A stretch of DNA of 32,491 nt from Verrucomicrobiales bacterium (GTDB lineage Bacteria > Verrucomicrobiota > Verrucomicrobiia > Limisphaerales > UBA9464). The stretch spans positions 1-32,491 of the forward strand of contig SXSK01000231.1 in NCBI GenBank assembly GCA_005793375.1. Direction: 5' to 3'. Position numbers and translations under genes: made by a program. How positions within the stretch are numbered: position 1 is the first letter of the stretch; each line of letters opens with the position of its first letter. Of the stretch, positions 15,280 through 23,374 are shown in pieces. Below the pieces are notes generated by a model. That model was not told the origin of the DNA. It ran no database searches and saw only the letters and a list, made by a program, of their open reading frames with translations.

Positions 15280-15783
15280 ATGTTTTGCGTGAAATCCAAA
15301 CCAGCCCGGGGATCTACCAAGGCTGCGCCCGTATCGAAGATTGGGTCGCGCGTTCGGAAGACATGGCGATCGAAGTTGGCCGACGACAAGGATCTGCCAA
15401 AGGTGCTGGAACTCGACGGAATCCGTGCCGCGCGTTGGGGTGGCCGAACCATGGTCATCGCACGAACACGCGATGTGGACCAATTAATTCGCGGCATCCG
15501 CAAAGGGCGCACGGCCACAATCAACGACTTGCGTCGTCAGTTGGCCGAGGCGCATGGGACCGAGACGGCTTGCCCGATCACCACAGGTATCTTCGCGTGG
15601 ATCGCGGCGCACGCTGCGGCGGAAGATGAGGCCGATGGCAAGAAGCGAGTGACACCCTGGTGGCGAGTGCTCAAAGATGGTGATAAGTTGAATCCTAAAT
15701 ACCCCGGCGGTGTGGAAGATCAGGCTCGACGGTTACGCGCCGAAGGACATCCGGTGGAGCGCGGGCGGGTCATACGGGATTGA
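15280..15783 (+). CDS. MGMT-family (alkyltransferase-like) protein lacking the acceptor cysteine
   Basis: The segment ending TTGIFAWIAAHAAAEDEA and continuing RVTPWWRVLKDGDKLNPKYPGG matches the 'MGMT family' subgroup of PF01035. In true O6-alkylguanine transferases this place reads PCHRV, with Cys taking the alkyl group. Here it reads P-W-W-R-V, so no transfer is possible and the protein is alkyltransferase-like (ATL type, which has PWHR). The N-terminal part has a basic stretch and a strand TMVIARTRDVDQLIRGI. ATL proteins bind alkylated bases and hand them to nucleotide excision repair; the same is only inferred here. The ATG at 15280 is preferred; an in-frame GTG at 15235 would add 15 residues. 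It is divergent from the aminopeptidase. Confidence 0.75.
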   Translation: MFCVKSKPARGSTKAAPVSKIGSRVRKTWRSKLADDKDLPKVLELDGIRAARWGGRTMVIARTRDVDQLIRGIRKGRTATINDLRRQLAEAHGTETACPITTGIFAWIAAHAAAEDEADGKKRVTPWWRVLKDGDKLNPKYPGGVEDQARRLRAEGHPVERGRVIRD

Positions 15784-15897
15784 TATCTCAGCCCTTCTCT
15801 GTGTCCTTCCCATCTCTGCGGTGTCACTGGTTGAGTTCATTGGTAGGCGACAATAAATAATTGGTTGATCGAATAACTGCGTGGTTGGGCTTTCTTG

Positions 15898-17322
15898 TCA
15901 CGAGAGGATGGGTTGAATCAATTCACCCGCGACATCGGTGAGGCGATACGTCCGGCCGTTGTGGAAATACGTCAATTTCTCATGATTCATGCCCAATAAA
16001 TGGAGCATGGTGGCGTGGAGATCATGAACACTGACGCGGTCCTTGACGGCTTTGTAGCCAATTTCATCGGTTTCACCATAGCTGGTACCGCCCTTAATGC
16101 CCGCCCCAGCCATCCAGGCCATGAACCCATTCGGATTGTGGTCGCGCCCACCGTTGCCCTGGGACACGGGCATTCGGCCAAATTCACCGCCCCACACGAC
16201 CAAAGTACTGTCCCATAATCCCCGCCGCTTGAGATCGGTGAGCAGGCCGTGGATTGGCAGATCCGTGGAGGCGCAATGGTGCGAATGATTGCCCTTGAGA
16301 TCACCATGGGCATCCCATTCCCCATCGCTATACACCTGGACAAAGCGCACGCCACGTTCAACCAGACGCCTAGCCATGAGGCACTTCGTCCCGATACTTT
16401 TAGAGACATCCTGGTCCAGTCCATAGAGCGCTAAGGTCTCCTTGGATTCTGAAGAAAAATCGGTGAGATCACTGGCTTCCAACTGCATGCGATAGGCCAA
16501 CTCAAAACTCTGAATGCGCGCCAGGAGATCGGGTTCACCTCCATGTGTTTGGAGGTGCAGACCATTCATTCGCTCGAGAAAATCCAATTGTGCCCGTTGA
16601 TCCTTTCGCGTCACCTTTTCAGGGCGGTTGAGATTCAAAATGGGTGCGCCGGACGATCGAAAAAGAGTTCCTTGGTAACTGGTCGGTAGAAATCCCGCGC
16701 TCCAATTTAACGGCCCACCTTTAACACCCTGGGTATTTCCAAGGACGACATACCCAGGAAGATTCTGACTCTCGTTGCCGAGCCCGTAGGTGATCCAAGC
16801 CCCGGCACTTGGGAACCCGGGACGTGCGATACCGGTATTGATCTGATACAAGGCGGGAACGTGGTCGTTGGACTCGCTGTATAAGGATTTGATGAAAGCA
16901 AAGTCATCGACGTGTTTGGCGACATTCGGATATCGATCGCAAACCCAGGCACCCGACTGACCATGTCGGGCGAAGGAGAACGGTGACTTCATTAACGGTC
17001 CAGGATTGCCATTGAAGACATCGATCTGAATGCGCTGGCCGTCGCGTTTGATCAACTCAGGCTTAGGATCGAAGAGATCCACCGAGCTTGGTGCCCCCTC
17101 CATAAAGAGCCAGATCACCGATTTTGCTTTTGCCGGAAAATGAGCCGACTGAGGTGCCATTGGATCGATAGCCCGGGATCGGCCGCCGCCCAAGCCTTGG
17201 ATCCCATCGCCTCGCAACAAGTCCGCCAAACCCAGCAGTCCGAAGCCAGCGCCTGCCTTCTTTAGAAAGTCTCGGCGATCAGAAATCGTCTGGAACCGAC
17301 CGCAATGGTGATTCATCGACAT
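15898..17322 (-). CDS. DUF1501 domain protein, Tat-exported
   Basis: A twin-arginine signal with RRDFLKKAGAGFGLLGLA at residues 16-33, so export in folded form is likely. The body has the DUF1501 hallmarks: KSVIWLFMEGAPSSVDLFDP near the start, then VWGGEFGRMPVSQGNGGRDHNP and a final TMLHLLGMNHEKLTYFHNGR. The fold is related to sulfatase/alkaline phosphatases. The biochemical activity is not established. It follows the PSD1 gene with a 42-nt gap on the same strand, the standard pairing in Planctomycetota and Verrucomicrobiota, so I expect one operon and a shared extracytoplasmic job. Confidence 0.9.
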   Translation of the reverse strand: MSMNHHCGRFQTISDRRDFLKKAGAGFGLLGLADLLRGDGIQGLGGGRSRAIDPMAPQSAHFPAKAKSVIWLFMEGAPSSVDLFDPKPELIKRDGQRIQIDVFNGNPGPLMKSPFSFARHGQSGAWVCDRYPNVAKHVDDFAFIKSLYSESNDHVPALYQINTGIARPGFPSAGAWITYGLGNESQNLPGYVVLGNTQGVKGGPLNWSAGFLPTSYQGTLFRSSGAPILNLNRPEKVTRKDQRAQLDFLERMNGLHLQTHGGEPDLLARIQSFELAYRMQLEASDLTDFSSESKETLALYGLDQDVSKSIGTKCLMARRLVERGVRFVQVYSDGEWDAHGDLKGNHSHHCASTDLPIHGLLTDLKRRGLWDSTLVVWGGEFGRMPVSQGNGGRDHNPNGFMAWMAGAGIKGGTSYGETDEIGYKAVKDRVSVHDLHATMLHLLGMNHEKLTYFHNGRTYRLTDVAGELIQPILS

Positions 17323-17364
17323 AACGGGGAATTCTTGGCCGACACCTTTCGAACGTTGGGGGCG

Positions 17365-19710
17365 TCAATCGACATAAATAAATTCATTTAAGGCAAAAAT
17401 CGCCTGACAAAAGTCAGCAAGGGCTTGGATGGAGTTCTCGGACTTTTCCATTCCGGATTCCCGCTGAGAACGCGACTGCTCTTGTGACTGAACGAATGCC
17501 CTTCCCGAATCCAACTCCAGCTGGGAAGGGTCTCGTCCGAGTGCCAGACGCCAGGCGAATCGGACTTGGGAATCCAAAGTTGGACCGGCGTTAGAAATCA
17601 CCCGGGTGGCAAACGCCAAGGCACAACTTCGTACGAAGTGGTCATTCAAAAGCGCCAGGGCTTGGGGGGCCACCGTGGTGTTCTCACGTCGACCGCAGCT
17701 AGCTTGAGCATCCGGGCCATCGAAGGCCTGCATGAGCGGCTGCTGAACCACGCGTTTGTGGAACATGTAAACCGAACGTCGACGTGTCGAGGGCGAGTCT
17801 TTGAGATCTTTCGGATATGGATCCTTCATGTTTCGCGCCTGGATGGCCTCGGCGACAACCGGCGCCTTGAACGCCGGTCCAAACATTTGTGGATTCAACA
17901 AACCGCTCGCCGACAACATACTATCCCTGAGAATCTCCGACTCGATCCGCAGCGGGCGCCGACGCCAGAGAAATCGGTTATCGGGGTCCACCGAAGCCCT
18001 CGTTGAATCGAAGGTCGTGTCCTGAAGATAAACCGCGCTGGTCATGACCCGCCGATGCAAGGCTTTCAACTTCCAACCGCTTTGGACGAAATCGGAGGCC
18101 AGCCATTCCAACAACTCCGGATGAGTTGGAGGATCCGATCGCGTGCCAAAATCATTGACAGTGCGAACCAAGCCTTGGCCGAAGTGATGCTGCCAAACGC
18201 GGTTCACGATCACGCGAGCCACCAACGCCCCTGCCCCTTGATCCAGATCGGTCATCCACTCCGCCAGGGCACGACGCTGCTGCGTGGAATCTAAACGACG
18301 TCGTGTTTGGCGTGCGGAATCCCAATACGCCTCAGGAGACTTACGCGAAGTCAGCACGGCCAGAAACCCCAATGACACGGGTTCACGTCTTGCATGAAAG
18401 TCACCACGAGCCAGCAAAAAAGTCTCCCTTGGTGTTGGAGAAAAATCGGCGAAACCCAGCGCGGTGGGCAATGGAGTGGGCTTTTTGGATACCACCCCCT
18501 TCAGCGCCGCACGGCGAGTATCCCACTCGCGCCGTTGGGGGTCCGCAAGCCAGGGCCGGTAGTCCTCATCCGCCACCTTCAATTCCTTGGCGTATCGTTT
18601 GGCGAGTTCCTTGGCAGCCGCCGAATTTGGCTGTTCCTTCAAAAGTGATTTTTCGGTGTCCGCAATTTTTAGCGCCTGGATCTTGGAAAGATGCACCGAG
18701 GCTTCATGGGGCTTTTTCGCCGATTGAAACCAATCAACCCATTCCTTCGATGCGGCGTCGATCTCGGCTTTCCAAGCGGATTCCGCCAACCGTTGTCGTT
18801 CCGCCTCCACCAAGGGGACCAGAGGAAGTTCTGACCGATCCCCCCCGTTGAAGGCGGTCATGAGACGATAATAGTCCCGACGCGGAATAGGATCGTATTT
18901 ATGATCGTGGCATCGGGCGCATCCCAGCGTGAGCGCCAGCATGGCGGATCCCGTGGTCGAGATCATGTCGTCCAACTCATTGAACCGGGTGCGGATCCGC
19001 TCCTCCTCCATCAGATTGTTGGGCAGGGCAGCGTGGGTCCCTGCGACGATGAACCCCGTGGCAGCGAGGGCTTGGGGCATGTCAGGTTCCAATTCATCCC
19101 CGGCTAATTGCCATCGTACAAAGGTGTCGAAGGGCACATCCTCGTTCAGACTGCGGATGACGAAGTCTCGGAAATGGTGGGCTGTGGGGCGATCCGCATC
19201 GCTTTCCTGTCCGTCGCTGTCGGCGTAGCGCGCGACATCCAGCCAATGCCGTGCCCAACGCTCTCCGTAGTGAGGGCTTGCGAGCAACTCGTCCACCAGG
19301 GTCTCCACAGCCAACTGCGGATTCCGATTCCATGAGGCGACGAAGGTGTCAACATCGGTCGGTGTGGGCGGTAGACCAATTAAGTCAAAATAGATGCGAC
19401 GCACGATTTTCCCGGCGTCTGCGGGACCCGTGAGCGCGATACCTTGCTCCGTCAATCGAGCCAGGATGAATGGATCCACCGCATTTCGGCTATCCGTCAT
19501 GGTTTTTCGATTCGGAACCGAGACCTGCCGAAGAGGCCGATAGGCCCAGTGTTGACGGGCGGCGTCAGTAACCACCAATTCTGCAGACCGCTCCGTCGAG
19601 AGATTGGTTGGAGCGGCAGCCGACGGACGTTGTTCGGCACGGACCGTTGCCGCGATGAACAGCCAACAAACGACCCAGCATGCCCGCGAAGATGACCCAA
19701 GTGAACTCAT
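17365..19710 (-). CDS. PSD1-type protein (DUF1549 + DUF1553)
   Basis: 781 residues with a signal peptide (CWVVCWLFIAATVRA). DUF1549 spans about 77-285, with YGERWARHWLDVARYADSDG and a CARCH motif (C264, C267, H268) followed by DHKYDPI, typical of the family and a possible c-heme or metal site. DUF1553 spans about 455-765, with RVIVNRVWQHHFGQGLVRT and a C-terminal region ending in AIFALNEFIYVD. The separate N-terminal PSC1 cytochrome domain found in longer relatives is absent. The gene precedes DUF1501 and is divergent from the redoxin gene. It is thought to act outside the cytoplasm, but no reaction has been established for the family. Confidence 0.88.
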   Translation of the reverse strand: MSSLGSSSRACWVVCWLFIAATVRAEQRPSAAAPTNLSTERSAELVVTDAARQHWAYRPLRQVSVPNRKTMTDSRNAVDPFILARLTEQGIALTGPADAGKIVRRIYFDLIGLPPTPTDVDTFVASWNRNPQLAVETLVDELLASPHYGERWARHWLDVARYADSDGQESDADRPTAHHFRDFVIRSLNEDVPFDTFVRWQLAGDELEPDMPQALAATGFIVAGTHAALPNNLMEEERIRTRFNELDDMISTTGSAMLALTLGCARCHDHKYDPIPRRDYYRLMTAFNGGDRSELPLVPLVEAERQRLAESAWKAEIDAASKEWVDWFQSAKKPHEASVHLSKIQALKIADTEKSLLKEQPNSAAAKELAKRYAKELKVADEDYRPWLADPQRREWDTRRAALKGVVSKKPTPLPTALGFADFSPTPRETFLLARGDFHARREPVSLGFLAVLTSRKSPEAYWDSARQTRRRLDSTQQRRALAEWMTDLDQGAGALVARVIVNRVWQHHFGQGLVRTVNDFGTRSDPPTHPELLEWLASDFVQSGWKLKALHRRVMTSAVYLQDTTFDSTRASVDPDNRFLWRRRPLRIESEILRDSMLSASGLLNPQMFGPAFKAPVVAEAIQARNMKDPYPKDLKDSPSTRRRSVYMFHKRVVQQPLMQAFDGPDAQASCGRRENTTVAPQALALLNDHFVRSCALAFATRVISNAGPTLDSQVRFAWRLALGRDPSQLELDSGRAFVQSQEQSRSQRESGMEKSENSIQALADFCQAIFALNEFIYVD

Positions 19711-19879
19711 GAGACGGCGACGTCGCGGTGTCCACCTTGCCAGCCGTACGGCACTCGAACATGCCGGCGTTCGGAATGCGTGGAAGAATTCATTTCAAAC
19801 AAATTACCGAAACAACTTCCAGAATTCAATCCTCCTTGGGAATAGTCATCCGAGCCAGCGCTCTAATGATGTGAAGACT

Positions 19880-20461
19880 ATGTCGCAAACAAATCGCAAT
19901 CGGCCATGCATGATGTCGACCTGGAGCTCGACGACTTTCGTTCTTTTGTTCATCACCGCTTTCTTTAAGACTCACGCTGCGGACGTGTCGAAATTCACCG
20001 TCACGGCCCCGGTGGATGGGCACACCTTCAAGGCCTCTGAAGCGAGAGGCAAATTCATTGCCCTGCACTTCCTTCTTAAGACCGAATGCCCAGTGTGTCT
20101 TCGGTACACTCGTGAATATGCCAAGAAGTCGGAGGCGCTCACGAATGTGGTTCAGGTCTTTTTGAAGCCCGACAGCGCCGACGAGATTCGAGCCTGGGCA
20201 ACAAAGGCGACGGGTGACGGCACACCGACATCGCTACGGGTGTATCGTGACCCGGAAGCCTCTCTGGCCAAGAAACTTCAAATTCCGGACGGATATCAAT
20301 TCCATGGCCAGGTGGTACACTACCCGGCTTTGTTGATCCTCGACCCTTTCGGTAAGGAGGTCTTTCGATACGTCGGCAAAAACAATTCCGACCGTTTTGG
20401 ATTCGAAGCGTTCACAGTCAAGCTGAACGAGTTGGTACAGAAAGCGCCACCGGCGAAGTAG
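19880..20461 (+). CDS. Exported thioredoxin-fold/redoxin protein
   Basis: A signal-like segment STTFVLLFITAFFKTHAA is followed by a redoxin-type domain. The active-site region reads TECPVC, giving a C70-x-x-C73 pair at the position of a peroxiredoxin or TlpA CxxC, then a helix RYTREYAKKSEAL. Near the end LILDPFGKEVFRYVG matches the thioredoxin-fold strand and turn. Starts at 19880 (MSQTN) or 19910 (MMSTW) are both possible; the ORF extends further upstream without protein-like sequence. It could reduce or make disulfides for the exported cytochrome-type proteins encoded next to it; this is inference from the neighbouring CxxCH genes. It is 220 bp upstream of the PVC-type heme protein on the same strand. 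Confidence 0.75.
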   Translation: MSQTNRNRPCMMSTWSSTTFVLLFITAFFKTHAADVSKFTVTAPVDGHTFKASEARGKFIALHFLLKTECPVCLRYTREYAKKSEALTNVVQVFLKPDSADEIRAWATKATGDGTPTSLRVYRDPEASLAKKLQIPDGYQFHGQVVHYPALLILDPFGKEVFRYVGKNNSDRFGFEAFTVKLNELVQKAPPAK

Positions 20462-20681
20462 TTTTTCCGATACAGCCAGCCAGCGTCCTGTTCACGGACA
20501 CCTCCTGGTGCATAGGGCAAAAAGTACGACGCCTTTAGAGTGAGGTGGCCCTCCACCGCTTTTGGGGAATTCCTGGCACGACCGATCCCCAAAATTCCCA
20601 CGGCTCGGAGATGCACCCAGCGAAATCTCCAGTGAGAATCTCCATTGCCGAAACTGAGCATTCCGGCAAAGTTTCGCCTTA

Positions 20682-23366
20682 ATGAAGTCGATTCGCCCTA
20701 GTCTGTTGGTAATTCCGTTGGCACTCCTCAGCGGTGCCCAAGCCGCCGACACACTCGTTCCCACGTCGCACCTCTCCCTTTCCGATCCCGGCTTGGAAGT
20801 CACCATCTGGGCAACCTCCCCGATGCTCAAGAACCCGACGAACATGGACTTTGATCAGGACGGGCGTATCTGGGTAGCTGAAGGGGTCAACTACCGTGGT
20901 CATTCCAAACGTCAACCCGGCGGCGATCGCATCCTGGTGCTCGAAGATACCGACGGCGACGGAAAGGCAGACAAGAGCGACGTCTTCGTCCAGGACCCCG
21001 ACCTACTCGCTCCCATGGGCATCGCGGTCATCGACAATCGGATCGTCGTCTCGATGGCACCCAATATCTTGATCTACACCGACGTGAATCGCGACCGGCG
21101 ATTTGATCCCGCGATCGACAAGCGCGAGGTGCTCCTGACCGGTTTCAATGGGCGGATTCATGATCACTCCGTCCATAGCATTACGGTGGGACCGGATGGG
21201 CAATGGTACTGGAATGCGGGCAATTGCGGTGCGATGTTCACTGACAAATCCGGAAAGACCTTCCGCATTGGAAGCGCTTACGATCCCACCTACCGCGGCG
21301 GCCAAGGCGATTTAGGATGGCGACCTCCTGAAATAGCGGGTCAGGCGAGTGACGACGGTCACGTCTGGGTCGGCGGATTTGCCGCGCGTATGAATCCGGA
21401 CGGTTCGGGAGTCACTATTATCGGCCACAATTTCCGCAATAGCTACGAGCAAACCGTCACATCGTTTGGGGATGTTTTCCAGAACGACAACGACGATCCG
21501 CCGGCCTGCCGTACGTCCTTCCTCCTGGAGTACGGCAACGCCGGGTTCTGCTCATTTGATGGCAAACGCGCCTGGCAGGCAGACCGTCGGCCAGGTCAGA
21601 CCATCGCCACGTCAGAGTGGCGTCAAGATGACCCCGGCACCATGCCGTCCGGCGACGTCTATGGTGGCGGTTCCCCCACGGGCATTGTCTTTGTGGAAGA
21701 CAGTGCCCTGGGCAATAAATACCGAGGATTGCTTCTGAGTTGCGAACCTGGGCGCAATGTGGTCTTTGGATACCTGCCTCAACCGGACAAGGCTGGATTC
21801 AAACTGGAGCGATTCGATTTCCTGACCAGCAATCGCGAGGGTGAGTTCGCTGGAACTGACTTTAAAGGAGGCAACAACCAAACCCGCGAACTCAAAACCC
21901 TTTTCCGTCCAAGCGATGTCGGCGTGGGCGCGGACGGGGCAATCTATGTGACCGATTGGTTTGATGCGCGAGTCGGGGGGCACGCGGATTGGGACGAATC
22001 ACTCTCGGGCACGATCTATCGCATCGCGCCCAAAGGCTTCAAGCCCAAGGTGCCCAAATTGAACCTGAGCACCGTGGAAGGAGCGATTGCGGCGTTGAAA
22101 AGCCCCACCGTAAATGTCCGCGGTGCGGCCCAGTCCGCGCTGTTGAGCCAAGGCAATGCCAAGGCATCGCTCAAAGCGGTCTCGAAGCTTCTCTCCGATT
22201 CCAATCCCTATGTGCAAGCGCGAGCCATCTGGCTTTTGTCACGATTGGGGTCCGATGGTCTGAAGCAAGTTGAGGCCCAGCTCAAGAGCCGAGACGCCCA
22301 GACTCGCGTGGTCGCCTTTCGCGCGTTGCGCCGCCAGAACCATCGCCTGCTCGAAACGGCTCGAACTCTTGCTACAGACCCTTCCCCGGCGGTCCGTCGG
22401 GAGGTTGCCCTCGCGATGCGAGATCTCTCTGTGGAACAATCGCGCGATATCCTGATAACCCTCGCCAAAGGGTTCGATGGATCCGACCGCACCTATCTCG
22501 AAGCTTGGGGAACGGGAGCGAAGGGCAAAGAAGCCGAGATCTACGAATCGCTCAAGTCGGCCATGGTGAAATCAGCGGATCCGCTGCAATGGACTCCTCA
22601 GTTCGCACAGCTTGCTTGGCGCTTACACCCACCGAAAAGCGTGCCAGATTTTCGCACGCGAGCATTAGCCTCCACACTTTCGGTCCGAGATAGAAAGGCC
22701 GCGCTGACCGTGCTTGGCTACAACCCGTCAAACGCGGCGGCTCAAGCCATGCTTGAAGCCGTCAAAGCCCAAGACAAGGACGTCAAAGCCGAAGCATTCT
22801 GGTGGCTGCTGAACCGTAAGGAGTCTCAATGGAAATCAGCGGACATCGATTCGGAACTCAAGCGATCGGGCCTCTATGATCCCGACACCATCGAACTCCT
22901 GCCGACGACGATCCCCGAAGCCGAGCCACCGAAATATGGCGCGGCGGATGTGTTGAAGCTGCAAGGCGACCTGCAACGGGGCTTCCAAAAATTCCAGGGT
23001 ACCTGCACCAGCTGCCATCGCATTGGCGATGAAGGCACGGATTACGCCCCGAACCTCTCTGGATGGGGACAGCGGCAGACCACCGAGGTATTGATTCAAT
23101 CCATCATCCACCCATCTGCGGACATCGCCCACGGATTCTCCGGTGTGGAAGTTCTGACCAAGGATGGCACTGAAATTCATGGGCTGATTGTGAGCGACGG
23201 CGATCCCGTCGTCGTTCAATCCGCTTCCGGATTGCTCCAGATGGTACCCAAGGCACGGATCAAGTCGCGTCAGCCGCTGCAGCGTTCTCTGATGATGAGT
23301 GCGGATCAACTGGGGCTGTCACCACAAGATCTCGCGGATGTCGCCGCCTTCATGAAGACGAAGTGA
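20682..23366 (+). CDS. PVC-type heme-binding CxxCH protein (membrane-bound-dehydrogenase-like)
   Basis: 894 residues. A signal peptide (LLVIPLALLSGAQAA) leads into a beta-propeller of the glucose/sorbosone-dehydrogenase-like type (NMDFDQDGRIWVAEGVNYRG, EDTDGDGKADKSDVF, HSVHSITVGPDGQWYWNAGN). HEAT-like repeats follow at about 460-720, then a C-terminal c-type cytochrome domain with one CxxCH (C775, C778, H779; CTSCHRIGDEG) and a distal region ending FMKTK. This three-part architecture is frequent in Planctomycetota and Verrucomicrobiota. It likely oxidises a sugar-like substrate and passes electrons to the heme, although the substrate is unknown. Its stop is 8 nt from the stop of the convergent sialidase gene. 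Confidence 0.9.
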   Translation: MKSIRPSLLVIPLALLSGAQAADTLVPTSHLSLSDPGLEVTIWATSPMLKNPTNMDFDQDGRIWVAEGVNYRGHSKRQPGGDRILVLEDTDGDGKADKSDVFVQDPDLLAPMGIAVIDNRIVVSMAPNILIYTDVNRDRRFDPAIDKREVLLTGFNGRIHDHSVHSITVGPDGQWYWNAGNCGAMFTDKSGKTFRIGSAYDPTYRGGQGDLGWRPPEIAGQASDDGHVWVGGFAARMNPDGSGVTIIGHNFRNSYEQTVTSFGDVFQNDNDDPPACRTSFLLEYGNAGFCSFDGKRAWQADRRPGQTIATSEWRQDDPGTMPSGDVYGGGSPTGIVFVEDSALGNKYRGLLLSCEPGRNVVFGYLPQPDKAGFKLERFDFLTSNREGEFAGTDFKGGNNQTRELKTLFRPSDVGVGADGAIYVTDWFDARVGGHADWDESLSGTIYRIAPKGFKPKVPKLNLSTVEGAIAALKSPTVNVRGAAQSALLSQGNAKASLKAVSKLLSDSNPYVQARAIWLLSRLGSDGLKQVEAQLKSRDAQTRVVAFRALRRQNHRLLETARTLATDPSPAVRREVALAMRDLSVEQSRDILITLAKGFDGSDRTYLEAWGTGAKGKEAEIYESLKSAMVKSADPLQWTPQFAQLAWRLHPPKSVPDFRTRALASTLSVRDRKAALTVLGYNPSNAAAQAMLEAVKAQDKDVKAEAFWWLLNRKESQWKSADIDSELKRSGLYDPDTIELLPTTIPEAEPPKYGAADVLKLQGDLQRGFQKFQGTCTSCHRIGDEGTDYAPNLSGWGQRQTTEVLIQSIIHPSADIAHGFSGVEVLTKDGTEIHGLIVSDGDPVVVQSASGLLQMVPKARIKSRQPLQRSLMMSADQLGLSPQDLADVAAFMKTK

Positions 23367-23374
23367 GGGCTCTG

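Noticed and set aside
15082-15483. 134-codon extension of the aminopeptidase
   Set aside because: It runs opposite the MGMT-family gene and would bury the clear signal peptide that begins at 15081.
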